From NCBI GenBank assembly GCA_020726505.1, contig JAHLEZ010000013.1, positions 1 through 64,000 on the forward strand: a stretch of DNA of 64,000 bases. Direction: 5' to 3'. The DNA comes from Leptodontidium sp. MPI-SDFR-AT-0119 (lineage: Eukaryota > Ascomycota > Leotiomycetes > Helotiales > Leptodontidiaceae). Position 1 is the stretch's first letter; every line of letters starts with the position of its first letter. Shown here piece by piece: positions 44,540 to 57,361 of the stretch. The translations under genes and the position numbers were made by a program. The notes beneath the pieces are model-generated. The model searched no databases, was not told the origin of the DNA, and saw nothing but the letters and a program-made list of their open reading frames with translations.

Positions 44540-45917
44540 ATGCATCTCTATCGCACGAGGATCTTGTCTGTACGACGAGTCTCACATCCTGTTACAATAT
44601 ATATCCCTTCGGCTGATTCTCGACGCGCGTTTTCAGCAATCCAAACCCCGCAACATTCAACAAGACTTGGGACATTTGCTGGAAGTAGAGGAAGACAAAC
44701 GGGTGTACCTCGATCTAGAACCATGGCAAACCCACGCCCAGAGCTGGAGAAACAATACATGTCCACAAAACCCACGAAGAAAGTCGCTGAGCCACGCCCA
44801 AGTGCCAGGTACGGGCTTCATTTCCCCCTCCCTTTCTACAAAAATGTTAATGTGCTTATCCAGCATCCTCCTCCTCTCACCCACCAATGAGATCCTACTC
44901 CTCCACCGCGTGAGAACATCATCCTCCTTCCCATCCGCGCACGTCTTCCCAGGCGGGAACCTCTCCGCCTCGCAAGATGGGGATATCCCCGGCCCGAATG
45001 ATGAGGGGAGACATGTTGATGGGAGGAGTTATAGAGTTGGTGCTATAAGGGAGTGTTTTGAGGAGAGTGGGATTTTGCTGGCTAGGAAGAAGGGTGGAGA
45101 GGGGGGACTGTTGGAGGTTGGGGAGGAGGAGAGGGAGAGGGCTAGGAAGAGTATTCATGCGGGCAAGGAGAGGTTTGAGGAGTGGGTTGAGAGGGTGGGT
45201 GGGGTTGTTGATGTTGGTTTGTTTGCCCCTTTATTTACTGAGGAAAATTCGAGAGTGGGCTGTTGTGATTGAGAAAATCGTACTGACAGGAATATAGAAG
45301 CGCTGCACCCCTTTACTCGCTGGGTGACACCCACCAACCTCCCTAAACGCTTCACGACGCAAATGTACCTCTACTTCCTGCCCATCACAGAATCAACATC
45401 AAAATCCATATCTCCCGAATCAGTCATCCCAGTCCCAACCTCAGACGGGGGGTTAGAACACACAGCCGCCCTCTTCGCCCCTTGTTCAAGCTGGCTTTCC
45501 CAAGCACGTCAAAATTCAATAATTCTCTTCCCGCCACAATTCTACCTCATGTACCTGCTCGCTCCCTTCCTCACCCCCGCCTCATCGCCGTCATCATCCT
45601 CCCCTCTCTCAACATCTGAATTACAAAAACAGAGACATGCTGTCTTAGAGTTTCTGAAGGGCGATGGAGGCGATGGGAAGGGTGTCAAGTGGGCGGATAA
45701 AGTCATGAGTCCGATGGGGATTATGATGCGGAAGAGTGATGGGAGGAGTGTATTGGGATTGGATAAGCCTGGCCCGGAGTTGAGGGAGAGTGGGAGGAGG
45801 GGTGATGAGAAGAGGGTTGTGCTTGTTAAGTTTGGGAAGGAGGGCCCGAGGAATGTGGAGGTTAGAGAGCGAAGGGAGGTTCTGGCTGAGGAGAAGGAAG
45901 GAGAGTCGAAATTATAG
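44540..45917 (+). CDS. Nudix hydrolase with peroxisomal SKL terminus (NUDT19-like)
   Basis: The exons are 44540 (or 44723) to 44808, 44864-45216 and 45298-45917. Introns of 55 and 81 nt with consensus ends give 413 aa, or 352 aa from the ATG at 44723 (MANPRPELEKQY). After the first splice comes ILLLSPTNEILLLHRVRTS, then FPGGNLS and, after an insert, REcfEESGILL. The last is the Nudix box core (R-E-x-x-E-E-x-G), which binds the metal ion. The long insert inside the Nudix region is as in NUDT19-type coenzyme A diphosphatases. The last three residues are SKL, a type 1 peroxisomal targeting signal. The best guess is cleavage of CoA or acyl-CoA into phosphopantetheine and 3',5'-ADP inside peroxisomes. 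The upstream start would add a basic leader and is less favoured. Confidence 0.8.
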
Positions 45918-46398
45918 AGTGTTTGGATGTCAATCCTGAGCATGGACTGTTCATAGAGATAGAGGGATGGGCCTCGCTGTTGGGAACTCAACTTCGAGCT
46001 CTGGGAGGATGTCGGTTAGACATAGATGGGTAGGCTGAATACCCAGCTAAGGTCATGATAAATGTACATACAACGTTTACCCGGGAAGTTCGGCAATCTC
46101 GGATTATCACCAGCACAGTGTATCGACACAGTTTTGCAATTCTAACTTGTTTCTTATCCAAGCCACCGCGGTACGAGGTTTCGGTGGCGCGCATCCCTGC
46201 AGTTTCTCCTCTGGGCATTGGACAACATCTGTCACAATGTGCACCCTCCATTCAGATCAGGCTGCGGCTGAGAACAAGATGACACGACTTCAGGTCTCTG
46301 GCAACTGCATCCATAAATGGAGCAAGGCAAGCAGATGAGCTCCATCTATAACATCTGTCCACAGCAGTATTTACGTTCTGACAGGATACTTGGCAATC
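45918..46398. other. Intergenic before the NLR gene
   Basis: The 3' UTR of the Nudix gene and promoter of the NLR gene are expected here. No other gene is supportable. Confidence 0.5.
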
Positions 46399-49300
46399 AT
46401 GGCTCCCTTTAAGAAGCTCAGGTCGCGGTTGACTTCTAGGTCGAAAGGCTCTAATCCTTCCACGCCAGAACATCAAAACAAGGCATGTGCTCATCTATCC
46501 AGTGTATGCTATTCTTTAGAACTCATATCTCTAGCTTGTGGTCGAGTCTGGCATGCCTTCATCATCATCATCATCCTCATCGCCGCAGCCCAGCTCGAAA
46601 GCGCGCCCCAAGGGCCTTATCGCTCTGAAAGACTTCCCTACTTCGGAACATTGCAATACCCAAGTCGAGTAGGTATATGTCTACAATTCCAGAGCGCGTG
46701 GCTGATATTCCAGCGTCGTTGCCATACATGGCCTCAACGGTCACGCACTCAACACATGGACGGACGGCACCACCATTTGGTTTCGAGATCTGCTTCCAAG
46801 CCTCGTACCAGCTGCTTCATTACGCATCTCGTCATATGGCTATTCGTCGGAGATACTGTCACCTGGAGCAAAAGATCAGATGCTTGACTTCGTTCTGGGC
46901 CTGCTCAGTGCCCTGGAAACCTTTCGAAGGTCCACAAATACCAAGAACATTCCCATATTCTTCATTTGCCACAGTCTTGGCGGAATTCTCTTCAAAAAAT
47001 GTCTACTGTTGGCCAACGAACGAAAGGAACTATACGGATCTATTGTTACATCGACTCGTGGAGTCGCTTTTTTTTTGGAACCCCTCACAGAGGATCCGGC
47101 AGTGCCAGCTTGTCGAAGACTTGTTTAGATATTGGCCATGTATTCTACCCAAATCTGCGCTCAGATCTGGTCCAGAATCTGAAAAGGACTGCTGAAGAGC
47201 TTGCAGACATTGGTTGCTCGGCACCTGAACTGCTTCAACCATTGTCAATCGTAACTCCCTACGAAACGAGACCTCTCGAGCTCTTAAAACTCGCTGGAAT
47301 AGTTGTCGGTAGAGAGTCTGCACTACTATATCTCACGAATGAAATGGCGATTCCGATCGATGCTGATCATCGTGCCATCTGCCGCTTTTCGGACCCCAGC
47401 AATCCAAAGTTCCGACCGGTCCTCTTAGCCATTGCAGATGCGATCAGCCGTTCAGCTGAGATCAGAAGTCCAGCGTATAAAGAATTTCTCAATGCCTTGT
47501 ACTTCGACGGATTTCAGCGACGACGTTTGCTTCTTCCAGACTCGTACAAAGGAACCTTCACGTGGATATGGACTCATGATCGGTTCAAGGAGTGGATGAA
47601 CGGTGGATCGAAGATGCTTTGGATCCAGGGAAAACCTGCCAGTGGGAAATCGACTATGATGAAGTTCATACGCCACGGTCTGGCAGAGGGTCCTTATGCC
47701 AATAATCACAATCATATCGTTGTAGACTTCTTCTACAGTATACGTGGCAGTGACGTCGAACAGGAACATGTATCAATGCTCAGGTCCATTATCTGGCAGC
47801 TCATTTCTCCATACCGATCCCTGTGGCCAGAGTCCTTGGTCTTGCTTTTATATAAGATACAAGCGACTTCGTTACCTAGCAGCATATCCGACGAGCCAGG
47901 GTCGATGACAAAATGGTTCTCTAATTGGGTATCAGTCAAGAATTTGCAAAGTCTGTTACTTTCGATATGCCGGTATGAGATCCGTACCCCCATCACTATC
48001 TATGTGCTTGTCGATGCCATGGACGAATCCGAGCTGCTCAATCGGCGGAAGATTGCAACGTCCTTACTGGATCTTACGACCAACCACTCGGAAAGTTTCA
48101 GCTGCCCCATCACAATCAAAGTTCTTGTGGCTAGTCGTCCAGATCCCACGACAGAAGCGGCCAGTGACCGATGCATTCGAATGAATTTTGAATCTCAGAC
48201 AGATCAAGATATGAGACTTTATATTGAAAAGTCATTGGCATCGCTAGTTCAACAACTCCCTTCACTCAAGCATGACGATTGGTCTGTTATCCAACAGACC
48301 TTACAAAGAAAATGCCAAGGAGTTTTTCTCTGGGTCAAACTGATTTTGTTGGAATTGGAAGAAAAGTATCACAGGGAAGGATGTACAATACAGGAGATGG
48401 AAGATATTCTCATCAGCATACCTTCAGGTTTGGATGCAATGTACGCTCGGATGTTTCTGGTAATCGAAGCACAAACAGTCTCGCAGAGAAGGGAGACGGA
48501 AGCAATGCTAGCTTGGACCGCTGACAACCCTGTGTCCCACGATGTCATGAATGACATTGTTGCAATAGCTGCATGCAGCGACTGTGGGCTCACTAGATCA
48601 ACACTGTCCAGAAATCGGCTCGGCTCCCATGCTGAAATAGAGAAGAGAGTCTCTAGTCGGTGTGTGAACTTTTTGGAATGGAAAAGATCTCAGGATTCGC
48701 CCGCAATTTGCCGTAAGTTGCTACCCAAGTTGCATCTCTTCTTCAATTCTACCAGACTTTTGCTGTGAGCATCCTGCTACAGACCAGGTCTTCGCGGAGG
48801 CTTTGACACTGATCAGATAGGCTGATTGCTTTGTAGAATTTATCCATGCCACAGCACTGCAATTCATTGCTGCAAAAATGAGCAACATCGAGCAGCTTTT
48901 AGAAGACCAAGCTATGAAGTACGCCCGTTTCGTCGTTGACTCTGACCCCAGCTGGCTGTTCCTCACCGAGTCTTGGCCAAACTTTAAAACTGAGCAGCTG
49001 AAGAGAACGAATTTAGCTCTCACAATCGATCTTTTTTATACTTTGAAATTGCCACTTTTTGGACGAATTCTTGTTCTCAGAAACGAATCAGCCAAGACAG
49101 ACCTACCGCTCCGCTATGACATCTTCACCAACTACAAGCCACCATGCGTCCTATTCGTAAAATTGTATCTTGCTTTGCTACTGTCAGCTGCTGTACAAGC
49201 AAATTACGTAGCATTGTTATCTCTAAAGCTCTATGGCTATGCCTATATGCATATGATGAAATACTACTGCTTTGACGCTGCTATTAGTACGCAAGACCGG

Positions 49301-49986
49301 TTGTACACATCATTCGTGGTGAGAAGTATTCGGCAGTGGTTTGGCGGGGATGGTTGCAGCGATGTTTCGACGTTTTTCGAAAGGAGGACATTGTTCTGTG
49401 ATCTCACCGGCATCTTATCCATGTTCACGGGCTTGGAAAAATTCGATCATCTTGCTGCCGCTGCCCAAGAACCGGGTTGGTTATACCATGTCCTTCAAAA
49501 AAGGCCGATCTGTTCTGGTTTCTCTCAGCTGCTCGGCAAGGAAATACTGCTCTTGCCAGTCTGTATTTTGTAGAATGGAGAAGGCTAAAACGAATGGATC
49601 GTCGTCAACGCCGGAGTCGATATGCGTTTCCTATCGCGTACTTGGCAATTTTGGGTCCGCTCCGAGACCAGGAAAACATCGTCTCAATTACACTAGACTT
49701 CAACCAAATACCATTCGCGACCATGATGTTCAAGGAAGACTACGTTGGAGACATGAAATATGTTGACACGCCTGACAAGCATGGAAGAACAGCTTTGGAC
49801 AGAGCGTGCGAACAGAATCTGGTGGACATTGCGAGGGGTATATACCCTAGATATGCCGATCCGGGGCTGGATGAGGCTGGCATCGAAAAATTACGAGAGA
49901 AAGCCAGAAAGAATGGTTACATGGAAATTGTCGAGGTGTTCGAGGCTGGAGCACACCCTCAAATAGAGGAACTGGGATGTGAGTAG
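46399..49986 (+). CDS. Fungal NLR: SesB-like hydrolase plus NACHT, about 1122 aa, two frame breaks
   Basis: Four exons are inferred: 46399-46482, 46535-46668, 46714-48712 and 48837-49986. The introns are 52 nt (a GC-AG intron), 45 nt and 124 nt. A Ser-rich leader precedes the alpha/beta-hydrolase part: VVAIHGLNGHALNTWT, nucleophile elbow FFICHSLGGILFKK with its Ser, and GTPHRGS. The NACHT ATPase follows with Walker A IQGKPASGKST and Walker B-like YVLVDAMDES. A winged-helix segment and a C-terminal region with one ankyrin-like unit (DKHGRTALDRACEQNLVDIA) end the protein. Two shifts break the frame: a 9-T run at 47068-47076 just before GTPHRG, and a 6-A run at 49497-49502. Each is repaired by one extra base, and the sum is then a perfect 1123 codons. 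Sequencing error or recent decay are both possible. Such NLRs act in non-self recognition and programmed cell death in fungi. Confidence 0.75.
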
Positions 49987-50171
49987 ACGTCATCACCGAG
50001 AGTGATCATGATGGAGCACAAAACTGAATTGTAGACAGCTTGATCCGTTAATGGATGTTCTATAGAAGTGCAACGCTACACCGAGCAGCGGGCATATTTT
50101 AACTACCCATCCCATCCGTGCACTCAGTATTATCAGCTCTGGCAAGGAAATGTTGCTACTACCACCAACCA

Positions 50172-52061
50172 CTAGCGCTTTACCTCTTTCAGACTCACCC
50201 ATAGGTCTGGCTTCATCCAGGTCTGGTAACACTCCATATCGGTCTCATCCCAGCGCTTCTTGCAGCGGGAAGATACTTCGCCTTCTGCCAAGGCCAGATC
50301 AAAGTTCCACAGCAGATGCGTCAGTATGAGCCTCATCTCGAAGAAGGACAGATTCTTTCCAATGCAGCCCCTTGGACCCAGACTGAAGGGCTGCGAGGCA
50401 TGCAGGTTGTCGCTGGCGTAACGCTTGTCACCGAGCCATCGCTCAGGGTCAAACTTCTCGCCGTCGACAAAGTTCAAGGGCGAGCGCACAGCGGCCCAAG
50501 GTGCAACGGCCACGGTGGTGCCAGCAGGAATGTAATGTCCATCGATCATAGCGCCACCGGCAGGCACAACGCGTTGCTGGTTGGCTGGGGCGGGCGAGAA
50601 CAGACGCAGTGCCTCGTTCATTGTGGCTTCGAGGTACGACAAGTCCTTGACCGTCTCCCACTTGATGTCGCGATCCGAGCCGAAGGCAGCCCTGACCTCG
50701 TCCGTGACACGCTGGAGGATATGTGGGTGGCTGATCATGAAGTATGTCCACCCGGTCATCAGGTTCGCCGTGGTCTCGCTACCGGCACTGATGAAGAGAA
50801 CCATGTTGAGGACGATCTCGGTCTGTGTCAGTCCCTTACGCGAGCCTTCATTCTTCAGGATGTGCTGGATCAGGTCAGGGTGCTGCCTGTCTGGGTCCGC
50901 GAGCCGCCGCAATGTCTTCTCCTTAGACTTGCTGAAGTGTGTTACTCGCCATTTAGCCGCTTCGGCGGGGACAACAAGTTTGACCAGGACCTTGTGCAGG
51001 AGAGAGCCAGTGCCAGCCAAGCGGCGCATAGCTTGGTCCCAAACTGCCGATTTGAAGATGTTCACGATGGCTTTTGCCCATTCGTTGGCCGCTCCATCGT
51101 CAAGACATCCAAAGGGCTCGGCAAAGCATATGTCGCCGATCATGTCAAACGTCGTGAATGTATCTAGAGGAGCAATGCAGCCATTAGCCATCTGCGAGAC
51201 CAAACCAGACTAGACTAAGCGAAAAACACACAGACAAACAAACAAATTGGAGCGAGCACTTACACCAATCTGCCATATTTACCGATTGCTTCCCAGCCGC
51301 CATCTTTTTGAGTGCCACCATCAATTTATCGACATGCCTTTGCAAGATCACTTGTTGTTGCAACAGCGCATTGTTAGTAAATGCCGCAGCAAGGGCCTTG
51401 CGCTGCCGCGAGTGCGGCTCGTTCGGGGCGAGGCTGATTCCCATCTGTCCCTCGACAGGTGAAACTGCTCCGATGAAAATGGGACTCTTTTCAAAGTTTG
51501 GTCCCGTTTTCTAATCGTGTTAGCTCCCATGTACAAGATATAAGGAAGGCTCTTGTCAGCCGTTGCACTTTACCTGGAAGCCATAGATCCCCTCCCAAGC
51601 ATCTGCTCCAATGAAACTGAGCTCATTCGGGGCGACTCTTACGATCGGGCCTATTCCAAAAAGGACGGAAAAGTCAGGTAACGCCATCCTCAAGAGTCAA
51701 GCCCATCTACAAAGCTGTATGTAGCAGTGGCTAAACTTACCATATTTTTCATGAAGCTTCCTGTGAGCCATGGGCTGGTTTGCCTTCAGCAAAATCAGAG
51801 CGGCGGGAATATCAGATATGCTACTGAACCATGGGCCAGGGAATCGGCGAAGTGGATGAAGAAATCTCGCTTGAACAATGCGTGCCGTGAGCGCTACGGC
51901 TAACTAAAGCGGTGGTAAATTATGCATCAGTTTTCATCAAATCCATAGCTAGAAAGCTTGCTTACTATGAACGCAATTGTACCGACAGCCATGAAGATTG
52001 ATGGCAGTACGAAGCTCTCGCTCCTCGTCATCATTGACGAAAGAGTGGAATAATGATCCAT
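50172..52061 (-). CDS. Cytochrome P450, abscisic-acid-cluster type (ABA1/ABA2-like), 524 aa
   Basis: Five exons (52061-51966, 51903-51741, 51650-51574, 51510-51264, 51163-50172) have introns of 62, 90, 63 and 100 nt, and every phase agrees (1575 nt). An N-terminal hydrophobic anchor (FVLPSIFMAVGTIAFI) is followed by RRFPGPWFSS, the proline-rich hinge. The P450 core shows FTTFDMIGDICFAEPFGCL, the oxygen-binding helix FISAGSETTANL, ExxR as EALR, FDPERW and the haem loop FSLGPRGCIGK with its Cys ligand. It is an ER-bound monooxygenase. In the fungal abscisic acid pathway two P450s oxidise alpha-ionylideneethane at its side-chain methyl and ring positions. I cannot say whether this one corresponds to ABA1 or ABA2. 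It is convergent with the NLR gene, with only 185 bp between the coding regions. Confidence 0.85.
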
Positions 52062-54476
52062 TTTGGACGGCAGCAGGTTCTCTCTTACACTGCGTATAGA
52101 TGCTTCTAGCTTTCCACAACTTTTGTTCAAGTAAATACGATGAGAACAGGAAGATTGTTTTGGGTCTCAGGAGGAGAGGAAATATCTCGTTGTTTCTTTC
52201 TCGCAATGGGATGCTGAGGACCGAGGGTGATCAAAATCGAATGGGTTGATGAGGTGCTCTCAGCTAACTACCTGTTTCTCGTCCCTTTCAAACTTATCTA
52301 AATCGTTCCCACCTTTTCAAACCTTCCTTCACGCAGACGACAAGTTTGAGAATTTTCTTATCTGTAAAGTATATGACTGTGGGTATTGATTCAGCTGGTG
52401 ATACGGTACTTGGCTGTCTTGGTGAGGTAAAAACGTTCATTGTAGGTTTACAAGGGACGTTTTGGTGAGATGTGCCCCGGTATTGTTACCCCAGGAAGTT
52501 CAACCAAATGGAGAAAGCAGGTGGTTGCCCGCGGGCAATCAAACGGAGTTGAATACGGCATCATAGCAGGGAGCTTTGTAGTTATCTTTCAACTGTGTGT
52601 CTTGTTAAACTCTACGTTATGTAACTTACTGTATGTACGGTACTCAGCACTTGAAATCAGGGACCCTCGAGTAAGTGTTGACTTTCCGTGAACTTTCTAC
52701 AAAGTCAAACACAGTGGAAGTTAAGTTTATCAACACTGCATAAAGCATCAAACCTAAAAGCTATCGTTTGACAGACATCGGCTATTATTCGGCAATCACG
52801 GATCACTTTCCCGTTCCGGAATGATGGCGATCTTACCCGCATCCTCTGTGGGTAGGACTGAAACTATCCGCAGTAGGTTTACAGGGGAGAACTTTGGTCG
52901 GCTACAGCTCTTTGTCTTTTCCTGGGCAGGTTCTGACCAACCAAGAAGGCGAGTACGACGTGTACGACGTGGACGATGTAAAGAGATAAGCTTTCAGGAA
53001 TAGGCATCTCCCGCATGTCCCGAGAAGTCTATTTTCATGACTCGGAAGCTTAACGTCCAGCTTGCTGCTTTGTATGACTCTATGGCCGGCCTTGAAATTG
53101 TTAGCTTATAGGAGCTTCAGATGACATTAGAGTTTTCCCCCACGAATACTTACAGTATGTCCCTATGATTGAACTTCGGCAATTGTGTAGTACATTTGAC
53201 ATGAGATAGCGCACCTGGCGGCTGCAGCACGATTCCCTCAAGACCAAAGAAATACGCACGTTCTGTTGAACTCACTAGACAAAGAGTGTAGACTATGTTA
53301 TGTGAAAGGACCGATTCAGAATTAGACTTTAAGATTTCTTGGTCCTGGTCTAGCAGAGACAGAATTCAATACAAGGTTTCACGAATGCCACATTATTGAT
53401 AGACTCCGCTCCACTCCGCCAAGATCGGCATTGAGAATACAACGAATAGAGTAATTTTGGAGTTCGTCATTTCTTTAGTAAGTCCTTGCCAAGCTTTACG
53501 CAATTCCCTGGACTGATGTTTAAGACTTCCTGAAAACAAAAGGCATGAATCCTTGCTGCGACCTTTCTCGATTTTTGTCTACTAGAGTTCGGACTAGCTA
53601 CCGGACGCTGTTGACGGGAGAACTTCGTATCTGGGGAAATAATTGCGCGATCCCTGTCTACATAGAGTTAGTTAATGTGATAGTCGTCGGCCAGTGCGTC
53701 GGGCAAGACTGAAAGGATGGGGACAACCCGCCGCGCCAGCTGATGATTTAAGGTTTCATCTCATTGTTGACTAGATGTAAATCTTGACAGAGTCAGATCC
53801 ACCACGGGGAACTATCCCCCGCCATCCCCGGCGAACCGAACACACGTACGTACCCATCACCTAAATTTGCAACCTGCCTAAGGCGGGGATGCAACCAGGG
53901 TGATGGGGTGGAGACCAGTTTTCCGCCGAACTCTATTTCTTTATGCTAGAGAATCAACTTAGTGGCCCGAAAAATTAGGGGGTTGAGGACATCTCTGAGT
54001 TACAAAGTTAGTCTATTCCATAGTCACACTAATGAGTCGTGACAGTAAAGGAAGTGAAAGGGCTCTTAATAATCGTAGGCAACTAAGGCGAAATCAATTC
54101 GTTTATAGCGCTGGAAGACAAATGGGCAGTTGATCCGATCCTGAAATCTTTAGAAACAGGGGGCGTCTATGGTCATTTCCATGTGAAGACAATGTAAGGG
54201 CGTAAATATAGTCATGGCTTAAGGGAGAGAAAAAAAGACCTAAGAGACAAGAAGGGCGAGGGGTCCAAGAGTGTGTAGGTAGGATCAAGCGGGGGGGATA
54301 TCACAATTGAGCACAATTTGTAGCATTAAGAAAACAATAGAATTCGACTAGCTAGATAATCAACTCAAGCCCACCCTTAAGCGAAGTACAAACCATGTGC
54401 CCAGAGAAAACAGAAGTTCCTTTGGCAGCGAAGCCTCAAGATCCGAAGCCGAATGTAAGAGGCAGCGAGAGTTCGC
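52062..54476. other. Long intergenic space between the two P450 genes
   Basis: About 2.4 kb without a supportable gene. It includes the promoter of the 524-aa P450. Short frames at 52470-52691 and 52821-53003 look random. No repeat or terminal inverted repeat was noticed here. Confidence 0.5.
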
Positions 54477-56285
54477 TTATCGAACCTCGGTAGGAGAAGG
54501 CTCAATGTATCTTTTCGCTACTTTGACAAGCAAATTGGACTCCAGGAACGTTCCATAACTCAAGACCTCGCTCGGCTTACATGGATTTACCAACTGCAAG
54601 TCGAATGATCGGTATATCTAGGTAGGCATATTAGTCAGGACACAATATGATTATTTCTGATTCAACAATAATGGGCCACTAACCTCAAATATTGCCTTGT
54701 TCAACTCCAGGAAAGCGACTGTTTTCCCCACGCACATCCACTGGCCGTAGCCAAACACCAGCTCGACGTCTCTTTCCATTGCCTTTCGCTTGTCCCCGCT
54801 TAACTCCATGAAGCGTTCGGGACGGAACAAGTCAGCGTCGGCACCGAACAGCTTCTGCGAGCACAACAGCGACGACATGTTCATGCAGATGGCGGTATTA
54901 GCCGGCACGTATTGTCCATGAAACTCGTCACCGCCCGCAGGTACAACCTTTGGCAAAAGACCAAGCAGGGGTGGACGCATGCGAATACCTTCGTAGATCA
55001 CCGCCTGCAGATAAGGCAAGGACTTGGCCTCGTCAATGCCGATGGGTTCCGAGACTCGACCCATGCGGACAGCCTCGTCAATTTCGGCCTTGAGTTTCTG
55101 ATAGACACGAGGGCATGTCATTGTATGAACCAGGACTGAGCGAATTGCCGAGGCGGTGCTCTCTGTTCCAGCGATGACCATGAATAGGCCTTCGACTTCG
55201 CATTCTTTCTGAGTCAGACCGTGCTTCATCATTGAGCCCTGCATTTCTGTTTAGCAACCTCAAATTTCTGTTAAAACAAAGGCGGGGACACTTACTAACA
55301 TGTCCTGCTGAATTTTGGCATCTGGTGCGAATCTCTTGCCCACATGATGCTCGGCTACACTGGAAGAAAGCTTCAGCAACAAATCCTGGGGCAATTTACA
55401 GTTTACGTGCTCAAAGCTTACCCCATCAGTGGCCCGAATCCTTTCTTGTCCGTCGTTTTCGGTCCCAACAACTTCAAAAAGAAGGGGGAGAATAGGACTT
55501 TGCGAATCCAGGGTATGTCGGCAGAGGTGGACATTTGCGGCCACAGGTCGTGGATACTACCCAGAAAGTTGTAATGATCCGTCTCCTCTTTGAGATAATT
55601 AAACTCCTGTCCGAATGCGAGCCGAGTGATGACGTCTAAGGTGAAGAAGCAGCTCGCTGCGCCTAAGTTGAGAAGTGGCATAGCAGGCGAACTCGGAGCT
55701 GCCTTGACGGCATATTTTTGTTCCAGCAGGTTGATCAGCGTTTTGACCTGGCTATCAACTCCGACTTCAAGGTCAGGCGTCTCCCGACCACTGTACGCCG
55801 AGATAGTCCGTGACTTGAACTTTGTGTGCGTCTTTGGGTCCAGCACGCTGAACATGTTATCATGGTACGGGTTGAACCTTCCCGTGATGTACTGCAAATA
55901 AAAGGATTTGGGATCAGCATTTCTATATTCAACCCAGGAAGCTTTTGGGGTGACATGCCCATTTATCACGAGGGTACGAGCTGCGTGTTGACGAAACCTT
56001 TTTCAAGATATCGGGGTCGTCCGTCATAAGCTCGTTAGGACCGATACGTACTAATGGTCCATGATTCTTGTTCAGTTCACGGTGGACCCAGTACTGCTTT
56101 CCGCTGTACGTTGTTTTCGCAAGCCAGAGGTAGGAGAAATGGGCCGAGAAGGATGGTGCTGGGAATTTTCGCAGCCGATACCAAGCCGCAACTGCGCTCC
56201 CCGCGTATAGCACGCCGAGAGAGCATATACCCAATATACATAGAGTAGCCCAGTTCAAATTGAAGTCGTTGTTCAGAGAATACAT
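54477..56285 (-). CDS. Cytochrome P450, abscisic-acid-cluster type (ABA1/ABA2-like), 518 aa
   Basis: Five exons: 56285-55959, 55891-55422, 55359-55296, 55238-54684 and 54617-54477 (1557 nt). The first intron appears to be GC-AG (GGCATGT...TTTGCAG, 67 nt), giving PRDKWYITGRFNPYHDN. The last joins IFE to IYRSFDLQLVNP. An N-terminal anchor (LCILGICSLGVLYAGSAVAAW) precedes the basic/proline hinge. Core motifs are NMFSVLDPKTHTKFK, GFGPLMGVAEHHVGKRF, helix I VIAGTESTASAIRS, ExxR as EGIR, FRPERF and the haem loop FGYGQWMCVGK. It is an ER-anchored monooxygenase. The two P450s, the SDR at 58315 and the cyclase at 61704 make up the enzyme set known for fungal abscisic acid synthesis. The exact position it oxidises is not deducible here. 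Confidence 0.85.
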
Positions 56286-57361
56286 TGTGTTTGAGGAAAC
56301 GTTTCAGCAGAGGAATATTGCTAATGAGAAATGCTTTCGTACAACAGACGAGATTTTGGAAGGACTTGGTCAACAAAACTTGAACGAGTCATTGAACCAC
56401 CAATCCAACCCAGACTTAGTAAGAAGCGATACGGTGCACATTTGAACATAAGGACGCTCCCACACCTATGTGTAAGACCTGTGATTCCCCTAGTCATTTA
56501 CGTACGTGACGTGTCTAAGTTTACTATAACCTTTATCGTCATTTAGCCAGGGATCAAGGGACATAGGTCCTTGTCCGATTAGAGTTTACTTGACGATTAC
56601 AATTTTTCAACAGTCGGATGTTCCAAAGCACCGATTACCAGGGGCGAGGAGTGAGAACCAACCCCACGATTATGAAGATTTCGGGATCTGTCACAATGGT
56701 AGCTCACCGAAGCGATCTCAATGACCTGCTGCCGCTGCTTTGCTGTGACTGCTGGGGTGCTGCTCGAGCTGAAATCGGTATCTAAGACAGGGCTGGGAGA
56801 CTGATGAAAGGGGTACTCCCAATGTTCGCAATAGTATACTATCAATATTATTAGCGCAGTATTCGATGTCATTAATACGTGCCCCGTACGTATTTAAAGA
56901 AATTATACTACTAATAAGAGGACTAATAATACTGTACGGTAAAACAATAAACTAACCGTATGCCAAGATACGGAACTAATCTTAAGGAGGTTTAAAAGTC
57001 ACGTATTATTCAAGGGGTAAGGTTAGAATACCCCTTAATTAAGGTGTACAATGCCTCGATATTAAAACGGTGTTGAAGACAATTAAATACAATTACCTAG
57101 GCAAAGAGAAGAGCTTTCGGGATCATAACAACTTACTAGTACACAGGTAAACGCTTTTAAAGTCACGTTTTACCCCTCCATTTACCTCGCATTCCGTATT
57201 TCCGTATACGCCGCAGGAGGTATCAATATTTAAATAATAAACGGTTACGCCGGTGTATTCTCGAATCAATATTATTACTACAACGTATAGTTAAAGTTGT
57301 ACGGTGACTAGTAAAGTTAGGGGTATTAAAATATTGCATATACTATTGTGAACACTAGGTA

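Noticed and set aside
45058..45297. Arg/Gly/Leu-rich plus frame inside the Nudix gene
   Set aside because: Shadow frame of the GA-rich coding exon.
48756..48836. Separate small exon in the NLR gene
   Set aside because: Using the acceptor at 48755 forces a stop or a 33-nt intron; one 124-nt intron keeps the frame and gives the expected FIHATALQF segment.
56860..57345. Centromere- or origin-like AT-rich segment
   Set aside because: It is too short and only moderately AT-rich; a RIP-mutated relic is simpler, and no origin consensus can be defended.
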